Notes under the pieces: generated by a model | The model's input: the letters and a program-made list of their open reading frames with translations, nothing else | The model's database searches: none | What the model was told of the DNA's origin: nothing | Source: Erythroxylum novogranatense | Taxonomy: Eukaryota > Streptophyta > Magnoliopsida > Malpighiales > Erythroxylaceae | Assembly (NCBI GenBank): GCA_029891385.1 | Contig: CM057232.1 | Coordinates: forward strand, 63,673,824-63,737,823 | Length of the DNA stretch: 64,000 nt | Direction: 5' to 3' | Program-made: the position numbers and the translations under genes | Part shown: positions 11,001 through 22,296 of the stretch, piece after piece | How positions within the stretch are numbered: position 1 is the stretch's first letter | Layout: the number at the start of each line of letters is the position of its first letter

Positions 11001-12835
11001 AAATATTAAAAAAGAGAAAATAGTATTATATGAATAAATGAGCATAAATAATTTCACTTCGTTGGCTTTGTACCAATAAAAAGGTCGAAGTTAAGGATAT
11101 TGCTAGTAGCCATTTGAGATAGTGGCCTAGTTGAGTAACTGGGGGTATTCATGATAAGGTGTTTACTCTCGCATCAAAAGGCTAGGTAAATTTTCAAACA
11201 AGCTTCTAGATGCTCTTATATTGTCTAAATATAGTGTTCTGTTTTTAATAAGGGGTATGAAAATGTTTAAAGGTTTTAGCATTTTTTTCTTATATATGTT
11301 TACTTTATAGATTAAGTGGAATGGTGCAAATTGATTTAAAATTTGAAGAATTATATATTGAATTAGATTAGTTTATAATATGATTACAGGTAACTAAGTG
11401 CTTAATGATTTAATGAACTTTACAATTGAATGAATAATGGAGAATCTTAATAGCTATCTTTGATTTTTTTTAATGCTTTCCTGAAGTTATTTATTATTAA
11501 GTAGAGAGAAATAAAATGGATTTGCTTTAGGATAAGCAAATGATTATGTGTGGTGGAGTTTAATAAATTCCAAAGAGGCTACATTCCTACTCTCATGTTT
11601 AGTGCATTTACTTATTTATTTGATAGTTTTTCTTAATTTTTTTTAGTACTTAATTCATTCATATTATGCTTTAATGTTTTAATTGCCTTCATGGGTGAAA
11701 GAAGTGCAAATTGGAAGAAATCGAGATAGAAATCTGAAAGAGTGAAGTTATCGTTAAGGAATACGATCATGTAGGATTGGATATGGTCATGTCTATGATT
11801 GTGTAGCTTTCTAAGACCATGGTTCTTCATGATTTTTGATGAATTGAATGAAGAACAAAGGAAATAATCATTCGCATGATCGTATGGTCACTATGTCTAC
11901 TCTAAAATAATTTTGAGTTATAAAAGGGAAAACAAAGAGAAAAAGGGGGAAGGTCTAAAGGCGTTTCATAAAACATTGATAAAATGGTTAAAGAAGGCTT
12001 GGAAAAACCTAAATTGATGGCCTAGAATGATAAAGGGAATAAAGAACAAGCAAGGAAACACATTTTAAATGGATTTCCATCAATCTAAATTGGATTTCAT
12101 GAAGATTAAAAGGGATCTCATTATGGTTTTTTTAGTTTTCTATTTTTCATTTAGTCTTGATGTTATGATTATGAACTAAAATTTTATGAGTACTTGGATT
12201 AGATGAACCCTAGAATATAACTTATAGTGATTTATTTTAACTTAATTCATTCTTGAGTTTCACCGAGATTTAATCAAATGTTCTTAATTATTATGGAATT
12301 AGAATCTCTAGCGGATTATTTCATGTATGATTTCATGCAATTGAGATTGAGAAGTCCTTTTACATGAATAATCTACCATAATTTAAAGTTGTTTAAAAAC
12401 ATAGAGATAAGCTTATATAAACCTTCTAGATTAAGGTCAAATCTAATAGTGAACTTCATAAATTGATTAATGTAATCTTTTAGGTTTTAATTAGGAAGAG
12501 GTTTCAGTTAATTAACCGATGGTTGTGTGTTAATAGTCTAGTCCAAAGATATTAATATAAGATAGAAATTTTCATAGTCCAATAAACTATAGATTAAATT
12601 GAGTAATGAAATCGTGATTGCATGAGAAGTTTTAAGGGGGTTTGAAGTCCAAGTACCACAATTTTCTTTTATTGTTTCATCGTTTTATCTTTGTTCTAGT
12701 TAGTCAATTTTGTTGATTTATTTTAATGTATTGTTTTAATTTTGAATCTGATTAATTATCATCACCATAATTTATTAGACTAGATAATAGATAGATGGTA
12801 AGTACTAGTAGTTTTAGTCCTCATAGGATCGACCC
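8094..12835. other. AT-rich repeat-derived spacer, no gene seen
   Basis: I find no open frame here with a recognisable domain. About 8475-8720 is the inverted partner of the repeat at 640-900. Near 8925 a TGTTGGAGTTATGTAGGTATAGTGCCCTAG-like start (given in part) resembles the beginning of some plant copia LTRs, but I could not find its other end. The last ~200 bases, ending TCCTCATAGGATCGACCC, resemble the 3' part of plant gypsy (Athila/LARD-type) LTRs and were the target of the solo LTR that follows. The rest shows nothing I can support. Confidence 0.5.
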
Positions 12836-14986
12836 TGTTAGACCCCGAATTTTTTTTATGATGTTATCAAGCATGAATTGTGTTAATTATGTGTTTATGG
12901 ATAATTAAGGTTTAATTGTGGTTAAGTGAGAATTAAAAGGGGTAAAAGAACATGAGGGCATTTTGGGAAGATTACTTAAGTTGGAGTGGGTTAAGCTTTG
13001 CTAAGAGGGGTAAGTTGGTCTTTACACTTAAGTAAGAAAGAGTTAGAAAGAAATAGAAGAAAGAAAGAAGAAAAAAGGAGAAGAGTCGTGGGAGAGGGAG
13101 AAGAGAAGAGAAGAGGGATTTCGATCTTTGAGGATTGTCCGACAATTTGAAGCAATTTCTGGGTAAGTTGCTCTTCGTTTAACCTTGTTTCGGTTGGATT
13201 AAACCAAAAGATAGGATGAAAGTAGGAGAATCGGTGGTTTTAGATTTTTAGGGCAAAATGGTTAGATTTCTTGGGTTGATGCATTGGTGACTGATTTTGA
13301 GTTGTTGCTGGGTTAGAAAGGTGGTATAGAACTTGATCTAAGGCTTAGGTGTGTTGCATTTGAGTTTGGGAAAAGATTGAAGTTGGGAAATGTTGAAAAT
13401 CGGGTTTCGGAGTCGAGCTCCAGACCCGCACATCGCGACGTGCGTTTGAACACGCCGCGACGTGGAGTTCGTCGCGACGTATAATAATTAAATTCGTCGC
13501 GACGAGCGGGGAAGCGTTCGTCGCGACGTGCGAAGGAGGCACGCCGCAACGTGCGAGAGAAGCGTTCGTCACGACGTGCGAGAGGGGCGACGTCACGACG
13601 TGCGAAGAATGCTCGTCGCGACGTGCGAGGAAGTTTGGCACGCCGCAGCGAGCATCCAATTTTTCTGAAGGAGATTTTTGGGCATATCTTTTGGTGTAGA
13701 TGTCCAATTGAGGTGATTTCAGATTCGTTGTGACCTAGAAATAAAGGGCTACAAGTTCATGAAGAAGGGAAATTTGGAATTAGCCGCTAAGGGTTCGAAA
13801 TTTTAGGTGGAAGTCTAGTGAAGACTTTTAGTGCTTTTCTTTTCGGATTTTCAAGCTTTCGAATATTTTCCTTGAATATTGATTGAATGAAAACTTGGTT
13901 TATTATAGGAAACCAAGCCGACCTGACCCAATCGTAAGAGGAAGGACAACAGTGAATTTGGGTACTCAAGCGATATTAGGTGGGTAATATGTTTATGGTT
14001 ATTGTGTGTATGGGCAAAATGCCTTGTGTATGCTTGCTTGCATTATGTGACATTGCTTGTGTTAAATTATATGAGAAATATTGAACATGCATTATGATTA
14101 TGATTATGCATGGCCTTGATAAGCCTTATGGCATATTTGGCAAGAATGGAAAGAATGAAAATTTTGAAAGCTTTGATAAAATGCTTTGAGCGTGAAACGA
14201 ATGGTTATGTGTTTTGTTTGGGTAAGAGAGTTAGGGATGGAGTCACGTGCACATTGACGTAAAGCCTTTTCCCGGCTGCCCGCTTGAGGCAACGAGATCC
14301 TTGAGAAATTGAACTCGGATAGTTTACGGTATAAACTTCGGTTTATCCGGATCATTTTACAAAACTCTCAAGCCAATTGTTTGTGCATACATGATTGATT
14401 TGTTAAGCACGACACATGTTAAAGTGTTGTATTGTACACTCCTATGACATATTTTGTGATGAATGCAAAGTGATAGATTGATGACTTGCTATATATATAT
14501 ATATGCATATTGCTTGATTGTGTGGCTCGTTGCCAATGGCTATAAACGTATATGCCACTGAGCTTCGCAGCTCACCCCATTACTCTCCCCTCCTCAGGTG
14601 CAGAACGAGACGATCGTTGATCTTGCAAGGCATCGGAAACTTCAAGCTAGTTAGGAGCTGTGTATTAAGTTAGTATTTTGGTTGGCCCGCCAGCATATCA
14701 TCATGGAGCATACTCATGTATTTTGGATTTAAATTCTATTTTGTATTATGCTATATCTGATAATAGTTGCTGCATTTCCTTTGGATTGTTATGATATGAA
14801 GCCCCTTGCTTTATGGGGTGTTTAATTATGTTTTAATGTGTGTGAAATTGCATATATGAGTATATGTGTGAATCGAATTGTGTATATGTATGGATGTTGG
14901 GATCGGGTCCGAAGCTATGGGGCGCCGTCGCCGGCGCAGCCTGAGGGGCCGCCTCGGGATTGGGGATCTGAGACTCGGGCCCAACA
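12836..14986 (+). mobile_element. Solo chromovirus LTR, TSD GACCC
   Basis: A complete 2,151-bp LTR runs from TGTTAGACCCCG to CGGGCCCAACA. It is bordered by perfect 5-bp target duplications GACCC (12831-12835 and 14987-14991), with no internal coding sequence. It therefore arose by LTR-LTR recombination of a full element. It is the same family as the LTR at 5999-8093, sharing the TATA module at 14520-14600, the GTCACGTGCACATTGAC block at about 14242 and the CG-rich palindrome array at 13.43-13.65 kb. Confidence 0.93.
13425..13655 (+). repeat. CG-rich TCGCGA-centred palindrome array in LTR
   Basis: About ten spaced copies of CGTCGCGACGTGC or close variants (CGCCGCGACGTG, CGTCACGACGTGC, CGCCGCAACGTGC, CGCCGCAGCGAGC) occur within 230 bp at roughly 20-28 bp spacing. 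The core TCGCGA and flanking CG-TC/GA-CG make each unit nearly self-complementary. Most variants differ by C-to-T or G-to-A changes at CpG, as expected from methylation decay. A related array occupies the equivalent place in the solo LTR at 30.34-30.57 kb. Confidence 0.85.
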
Positions 14987-15057
14987 GACCCACACTAGCC
15001 AATGCTAGCTATAGCTACATTTTGCATTTAAGGTTTAAAACATATATTATAATCATC

Positions 15058-15625
15058 ATTAGCTAACCACTTTTGCATCTGATCAATAAAGGGAAAAGGA
15101 AAATGATCCTTTCAAGTGGTGCCATTTTGCTTCCTATAATAAATTCACTCTCTTTAGCCAATAATGGTCTTTATGAGGATTAATTCATTCCTATTATTAG
15201 GCACCATTATCATCCCATCTTTTTTCGGTGCAACCTCCACAAGGCTCACCCAAAGACTATTAATAATAAGGTAAATCACTCTTAAATCAAGCAGTTTAAT
15301 TACCTCTACATTTACAACTTCCTTTATGTTCATATTAATCTTATGTTGAGGTTTCATAACTAATTTAAAATTTTCCTCCTTCACAATTTATGTGGACAAA
15401 AAAAGGGGGTTGATCCCTTTAATATTTAAGATCTTCCATACTATAGCCCTTTGATGCTCTTTAAGTGTCTATAGTAACTTCTCTTTATGACGCGCCATCA
15501 AATTCGATTATTTAATTATTGGTAGCTTTCAATCATTTGCCAAAAATGAATATTTTTTATGATCTAACAATTTTCTAAGTTCCAACACAGGCAAATCTTT
15601 AATAAGGTATTAATCTCTTCTCTTT
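15058..15625 (-). pseudogene. Athila-like gypsy RT fragment
   Basis: The minus-strand translation shows the linker and start of a Ty3/gypsy RT of the Athila type. Motifs in order: PVLELRKLL near the upstream end, KEHQRAIVWKILNIKGI, KPQHKINMNIKEVVNVEVIKLL, WVSLVEVAPKKDGM, then after a stop YRKQN and DHFPFPFIDQM. These match the usual order LKPLPxHLKYAFL, EHKKAIGWTIADIKGI, RRLNPNMKEVVKKEV, WVSPVHVVPKKGG, DYRKLN, KDHFPLPFIDQM of that lineage. Several stops and frameshifts break it, and nothing downstream of this part of RT is recognisable. It is an old fragment. Confidence 0.75.
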
Positions 15626-18379
15626 ACTTGTGACAATCTCCTCAAACTTCTTCCTTTGCACTATAGGCTTGTTAAACTCATTTTAAGCTCCTTGCTCCTC
15701 TACTATGGGGTTAACATCACAACATCACTCTCTTCTTCTTGAACAATTGCTTCCTCCCTTTCTCTTTCCTCTAACTCTTCTCAATTCGATAACATTATTG
15801 TGTACATGTGTTCACTAACACTAAGCTATTTAGTACAATAGAGGGAAGCCTTGATTGAATCAACAAATTGCATGAGAACAACTTCAAGATGTTGATACTC
15901 AACTTGCTACTGATCATACATAAATCTGAATGAAACCTGATAATTCCATGCAAAGTTGTAATAACTACTCCTTTTTATTGTCTTCTCCATCCCTTTAATG
16001 TGTTTAGTGGCTATAATAATGAATACCTAAATCCTATAAACAAGCCACAAAATAAGATCAAGAAGGAATGCTTTAAAGTAAAAAAATAAAAAGAAAAGAA
16101 AAGAAATGGCTAGATTAACATAAATTAGGCTTTCCTACTATCCTTGTTCCAGGAAAGAGTGCCAAAAACTTGGTGGACTCTTATTATAATTATACTAAGC
16201 AATTATTTAATTTCATGAAGCTATTTTTATCTTGGGGCCATTAGTTAATAATAGGATTAAGACTAAGGATATACTAGCATTTATCTCCTTAAATAGTTCA
16301 TCTTGGTCCTTTTTTTACCATAAGAATGAAACCATAAGTCATTTATTCTTTAATTTCTACTATACGTTAATGCTCTGAAGTAAAATTCTAAACTTATGCA
16401 ACTTACATTGTAATAGGAATCAATGAAGCTACATGGTTATTTGGGCATAAGGCATATAAAATCTAAGGAAGGATGATCTTTCAGTTTTTAAATTAGCTTT
16501 TAGTTAATCAATATATGCAATTTAGGAGAAAAGAAACCTAAGAATCTTTAAGAATTCTTAGTTGGACAATTTTGAATTCTTTAAAAAGGTTTTTAAATTG
16601 ATTAAAGAAATAATTAAAGGTTTGGCTACCAAAATTTGTTGTGCCTAACTATAAACTAGAATTTTCCTTAACCTTATGTATGCTTTATAGCTTCTTCTAA
16701 AAGCTATTGCTCCTTTCTTGTCTTCAACTATTTGCAAGCTATTATATATATGTTTCTGGCTTTATAAACACCCATTAAAACAACTAAGATGGAATAAGGA
16801 GAAGACTTTGACTAAAGAATAGCATAGTGGTTCTCAAATGGAACTTATTTTAATTATCTTGTGCCTTCAATCTTAAGGTATTTTTTAATGAGTTTTCAAC
16901 TTAGGATTTTATTCCTTTTCTAAGTGTTGGTATTAGTTTTGTTCTTCTTCTCCTATACTTGTTTTAAGCCTCAATCCTTTGGCATCCCTCTTGTATTGCT
17001 CTTTAAGGTTTTCCAATAATTCCCTTCACTTTTAAAAGAATAAAATTTATAATATCTTTATCAACATTTCATATAATTCACAAAGTTGTCAATATACACA
17101 ATGGTAATAAATTAGAAGTAATATCTTTGTCAAACTAAGAACGTTGAAGATATGCTTAACAAATGAGTTTTCTTATAATAATTTTCATAGAACTTTTCAT
17201 TATTATTTAATGCATGCATTAAGTAAAATTGACTTTCCTTCTATTTATTACAATTTATGTCCAAGATTAAGTATCTCACCTCTTGATAGAGCTTTAAAGT
17301 ATTGTTTTATTAGTAATTTATAAAATTGGTTATTCAAGAAGAAAACATAACTCAACTCGCAAATAAGTTGCAAAATTATTTCATTAATCATTCTATTTCT
17401 CAAAATAAGGTTCATGAAGACTTAGACAAATAACATGTAAGACCTAAAGAAAAGAGAGAAATAAAAATAGTACCGTCTTTTTTCAAACTCATCACTTTGC
17501 TCAGCTATACAAATCTTCATAATCTTTTTAACTTCCTCTTTTTTAAATTGCACACAATTCTCTACAATTTATTATAAAATCTAACACACTCAAATGTAAA
17601 ATGAACACTTAAGTTTAGTAAACTATATTAATATCAATTAAAATCAAAGTTATTTTAATTGGTGAAAATAACATCTTTAAAGAAGAGTTGAGCATGCATA
17701 TGAGAATTATAGACTATTCATTCATTCATTATGTTAGTAAGATTAGTGATTACTTAACTCTATTTTGGGAAAAAAAAGTACTTAAGTGTTCAATCATAAA
17801 TTGATATATATCTATCAAAGCAAGTTTGAGTTAAGTTTTTAAGTATGATCCAGTTAAGCCACGTTATTATGTTATATTACAACTTGAAAATTCCTACTGT
17901 TTGAATATTATTTTAAGAAATTTAAAAGTATGGTCACATTAAACAAAATAATTAAATTACATGAATATTATCTACTTAGTTAAAACAAACTAGATATTCC
18001 TAATTTAGGAACCAAAATATTTCAAAGTAAAATGTGAACTTAAAAAATTAAGAGTGTCACTTGGAATATAAAAGAGTACTAAATACTGAAGCTTCAAATT
18101 ATAAAAGATGTATGTTATATTAAAATCATTATAAATTTATATTTTAGTTTTCTGTTTTTGCTTTAAAATTACATTTAAAAAACCCTTGTTGTTTAAATTT
18201 TTTGTTTTTGTTTTTGGTTTTATTTTTAGTTTTAAAATTTATGAAAACGACAAAATTGGTTTTTGTTTTCTATTTCTATTTTTACAATATGATTTACTAT
18301 CACTATTTAATTAATTAAAATAATTTATCATTAAATATTTTAATATGTAATTATTATCATTAATACTACCGTAGAGATA
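15626..18379. other. AT-rich spacer, possible decayed gypsy upstream part
   Basis: Strongly AT-rich with no supported gene. The first few hundred bases may be the eroded gag-side of the Athila-like fragment on the minus strand, judging only by position. From about 16.1 kb to 18.38 kb I see no recognisable element. Confidence 0.45.
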
Positions 18380-19081
18380 AGAAAATCCAATGTAGGAGGG
18401 AGTAGCAAATAGGTTAAGGACTAATACCAAAGAAATCTTGGGAGTTTTTAAACAAATGAGAGGTGGTAAGATGGAATCTCAGTGGTAGAATGAAGATGTA
18501 CAAGAAAAGTGAAGGCTAAAAAGAGAGCATATAAAGCTATAGTAGAAAGTACCACAGAGGTAGATAGGGAAGCTAATAGTGAAAGGTATAAACTAGCAAA
18601 GAAAAAGGTTAAGAAGCCAGGCTTAGTGGATAAAGGCAAAGCTTGCGAAAATATGTACAGGAGATTGGATACTAAAATGGGAGAAAAGGACATTTTTAAG
18701 TTGATAAAAGTTAGGGAATGGAAAACATGAGATTTAAACCAAGTTCGATGTATAAGAGATGAAGCAGGGTAGGTGCTCATAGAGGAAAAGGACATAAAGA
18801 GTAAATGACAGAGGTACTTCTCTAAAATGAAGGCATAGAGGAAGACATCTCTTTAGGTGACCTCAACAAGTCTGAGGGATTTCATGAGGGATTTCGTAAT
18901 GTTTCTCGATGTAAGTACATCAAAAGGGAGGAAATTAAAAAAGTTTTGAGGGAGATGAAGAGAGGAAGGGCAGTAAAACCGAATGAGATACCCATAGAGG
19001 TATGGAAGAGCCTAGGAATCAAAGTCCTTAATTGGCTAGTTAAGCTTTTTAATATGATCCTTAAGTCCACTAAGATGTTGG
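18380..19081 (+). pseudogene. RTE-type LINE, segment 1
   Basis: This is the 5' part of the reverse-transcriptase ORF of a plant RTE-like non-LTR retrotransposon, starting after the endonuclease. The readable string includes NEDVQEKVKAKKRAYK, ERYKLAKKKVKK, MYRRLDTKMGEKDIFKL and RCIRDEAG. After frame changes come REEIKKVLREMKRGRAVKP and KVLNWLVKLFN. These match the pre-fingers region of plant RTE proteins (WWNEEVQEKVKAK, RLDTKEGEKDIYKL, KMKxGKAxGPDxIPxEVWK). The segment stops at 19081 where a copia element is inserted (target duplication GTTGG); the ORF continues at 28533. Several stops make it inactive. Confidence 0.85.
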
Positions 19082-20105
19082 TGTTAAGTCAAAATGACTT
19101 TACTTAGATATAATTTTGATGTATAACAAAGAGCAAAATAAAAGAAAAACAAAAGCAGACGAAGCAACACAGACGAAGCAATACAGATGAAGCAACACAG
19201 ACGAAGCAACACAGACGAAGCAACACAGATGAAGCAACGCAAACGCAAACGCACAATAAGACGTAGACGCGGACATAGACACAAAATAAAAACAGACGCA
19301 GACGCAGATGAAAAGAGAAATACAAACGAGACGCAGACACAAAATAAAAACAGACAAAAACGCGAATTGAAAGAACAGACACAGACGCTATGAAAAACAG
19401 ATGCAGAAGAAGAAATGAAAAGCAGACGCAAGAGTCTGTTCGAGTTAGTTACAGAACTCAACTGAATAACTGTTTCTTTTGAAGATTCAAGAAACAAGAT
19501 TCAAGAAGCAAGAATCCAAAAACAAGAATCAAGAAGCAGTTGGAGACGAAGGCCATAAATACAAGTCGAAGTCGAAGATTGCAAAATTAGTAGAAAAATT
19601 AGCTGAATTACATCTACGCGATCGTAAAAAGCATACTGTGAAAATTAGCCGAGAGCTATTTTACTGTAACAAGTGTTCAAACACTTTTCTGTGAGAAAGT
19701 AGTGCAGATAGCCTGCAGAGGCTAAGTGTGAAAGAATACTGATTGTAGAGACCTGGAGAGGCTCGTAAAAGAATACTTGTAAAAGTTAAAAAGATTGTGA
19801 AATCTTAGAAAGAACTCTGAGGACTGGATGTAGCCCGCGATTTGGGGTGAACCAGGATAAATCGCTATGTCAACTACTCTTACTCTATCTCTCTTTTAGA
19901 TTCAAGTTTTATCATTACTTAGTTCGTAAACAAAGTTTTTAAAGTTTTGATTAATTAGAATCTATCGGAAGTTTTGTAAAAGAATTTTATTTCTAACAAT
20001 CATTTTTGAAAGGATTTCAAAAAGGAGAATACACAATTCAATCCCCCCTTCTCGTGCATTCTTATATTGTTTTCTAAGCATTGTATTAACGTGTGATTCA
20101 CTTCA
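19082..20105 (+). repeat. 5' LTR of copia element A
   Basis: Starts TGTTAAGTCAAAATGAC and ends GTGATTCACTTCA. The first ~300 bp hold tandem copies of a 14-bp unit ACAGACGAAGCAAC (about six, 19154-19240) and further AGACGCAGAC-type repeats. The 3' LTR lacks the 14-bp expansion, which explains much of the length difference. The minus-strand open frames here are only translations of this repeat. Confidence 0.95.
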
Positions 20106-20120
20106 ATTGATATCAGAGCC
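20106..20120 (+). other. Primer-binding site, tRNA-iMet type
   Basis: ATTGATATCAGAGCC directly follows the 5' LTR. It resembles the plant copia consensus TGGTATCAGAGC, complementary to the 3' end of initiator tRNA-Met, with one or two changes. It would prime minus-strand synthesis. Confidence 0.75.
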
Positions 20121-20162
20121 TGGTATCCAAGGATCACTATAGCAAAGTGTGGATTAAAGATA

Positions 20163-21889
20163 ATGGCGGAATCACATATATACATCGCAGAAGGAGCCTC
20201 AGTCACTAGACCTCCAGCATTCAACGGAGAAGATTATCATTATTGGAAAGATAGGATGCAACTATTCATAGAATCTACTCATGTCGACCTTTGGGACGTC
20301 ATAGATAATGGACCTTATACACCAGTAGATGAAGATGGGAATGCTATTCCACGAATTAGATGGACGGCTGATCAAAAGGCGAGAATACAGCTGAACTCAA
20401 AAGCGAAGTTCTTCTTGACTTGTGCCCTAAGTAGGAGCGAGTATGACAAAGTCCACGGATGCGACACCGCGAAGTAGATGTGCGACACATTGTCCATTGT
20501 TCACGAAGGCACAAGCCAAGTTAAAGAAACCAAGATAAGTATTCTTGTGCACCAGTACGAGCTTTTCAGTATGGAAGATGAAGAGTCTATTGATCAAATG
20601 TTTGGAAGATTTCAAACAAATGTCAATGGATTGAAAGCTCTTGGAAGAACGTACAACAATCAAGATCATGTTCGAAAGATCTTAAGAAGTCTTCCGAAGA
20701 GGTGGAGACCTAAAGTCACTGCAGTGCAGGAAGCTAAAGATTTGAGAGTGCTAAAGCTTGACGAGTTGTTTGGATCCTTGAAGATTCATGAAGTTGAACT
20801 CGATGTTGAAGACAATCCCAAACGGGACAAGTCGATAGCGCTGAAGGCCGGACAAAAGAATCACAAGACTCAAAGAAGGAGGAAGTCATCAAAAGCATTA
20901 AATATTGAAGAATCAAAGAATGACGACTCCAGCCAATCAAAACAAGAGTCAAGTGATGAAGATGACGAATTATCTTTCGTCTCTAGAAAGATAAGACGCA
21001 TGTGGAAGAAGAAGCCTAAAGGAAATTGACTTTCAAGAAGAATGGCAAAGATGAGGCTAAACTAGAGAAGTCATTTATTATTTGCTACGAGTGCAATCAG
21101 CCTGGACACTACAAGTCCGAATGTCCTACTCTAAAGAAGAAACCAAAGAAGAGTAGAGAAGGCAAGAAAAGCATGATGGCAACGTGGGAGGACCTAGATT
21201 CATCAGAGTCAGATACAGGTTCTGAGTCGTCTGAACATGCAAACATCTGCTTGGTAGCTGAAGAAGAAAGTGATGAGGAGGTAGAATCTAATTACGATAA
21301 CTTGCATAATGCCTACTCAGAATTGTTAGAAGATTCTCATGCTATTCTGAAATAGTACAAACTGTTAAAGAAAAAGTATGTAGAAAATATTAGACATACA
21401 TAAGTAATAGAAAGAGAAAATATCTGTCTAAAGAAGCAATTAGAAGAGAAAAAGAAAGTCGTAGACAAATCAGAAGAGATCAATCAGCTGAAACTGAGAA
21501 TTAAGAATATGTCAGCTAATTTAGCTACTTTCACCGAGAGCATAAAGAAATTGAATGAGATGCTTGGAAGGTGTAGACATCCGAGTGATAAAACCGGATT
21601 AGGGTTTACAGGAAATAAGTCACATCCTCATAAGAACCCTTTCTCTCAAAAGAGAAACTACAATAAATCTTGTGTTAATCAACGTTATAGTAATATGCAT
21701 CAAAGAACTCATCATGTGCATGCTACTAACCATAAAGGACACAAGAAAATATGGGTACCAAAAAATAAAATAGTTTCTCCTACAGATATCCTTCCTTGGA
21801 AGATGCGGCAAGCACCATTGGTATTTAGCCAGTGGATGCTCGCGACATATGACGGGAAGAAGGGCTATGTTCCTAGATCTTCAGTATAA
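20163..21889 (+). pseudogene. Copia element A gag, broken
   Basis: Gag starts at ATG 20163 with the typical copia opening PPAFNGEDYHYWKDRM. The frame is cut by TAG at 20475-20477 and continues to 21029. It then shifts to the frame of 21026-21355, which holds one CCHC zinc knuckle (CYECNQPGHYKSEC). Another stop follows at 21353, after which an acidic and coiled-coil-like tail can be followed to about 21800 (KKLNEMLGRCRH, a motif seen in Sirevirus gag-pol junctions). The product would be the nucleocapsid precursor. At least two stops and one frameshift show it is non-functional. Confidence 0.88.
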
Positions 21890-22290
21890 GAAGGGAGGAT
21901 CGGTAATTTTTGGAGACAACCAGCAGGGTAAGATTATTGGAATCGACAAAATTGGTAAAGGTTCCTGTGCATGCATAAATAATGTACTGCTTGTTGATGG
22001 TCTGAAACATAATTTGATCAGCGTCAGTCAATTGTGTGATTCTGGTTTCACGGTCACATTCAATCAAAATCTTTGTGAAATCAGAAACAAAGATGGGTCT
22101 ATACTTTTCTCTGCCAAGAGAAGAAATAATCTTTATAAAATTAATTTAGAAGATTTTTAAAGTCAAAATGTTTCATGTTTTCTATCTTCTGAAGAAGAAA
22201 GACTAGTCTGGCATAAAAAGCTAGGTCATGTCTCTTTTAAACACATTTCAAAGTTGGCAAAACATGATTTGGTAAGAGGATTACCAAAAA
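21805..22290 (+). pseudogene. Copia element A protease and pre-integrase domain
   Basis: In the frame of 21849-22160 the aspartic protease motif reads WYLASGCSRHMTG. The family consensus has D-S-G, so the catalytic Asp codon appears changed to Ala (GAC/GAT to GCC). Downstream are GKIIGIDKIGKG, LLVDGLKHNLISVSQLCD and, after a stop at 22158, the GAG-pre-integrase motif LVWHKKLGHVSFKHIS with its conserved histidines. A frameshift near 22290 leads into integrase. Confidence 0.85.
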
Positions 22291-22296
22291 TGAGTT

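Noticed and set aside
13313..13733. Arg-rich open frames across the CG palindrome array
   Set aside because: Reading of the repeated CGTCGCGACG unit in several frames; not a protein.
19084..19497. Overlapping minus-strand frames rich in Cys, Leu and Val in the copia A 5' LTR
   Set aside because: They are translations of the 14-bp and related tandem repeats; three frames are open at once because of the repeat composition.
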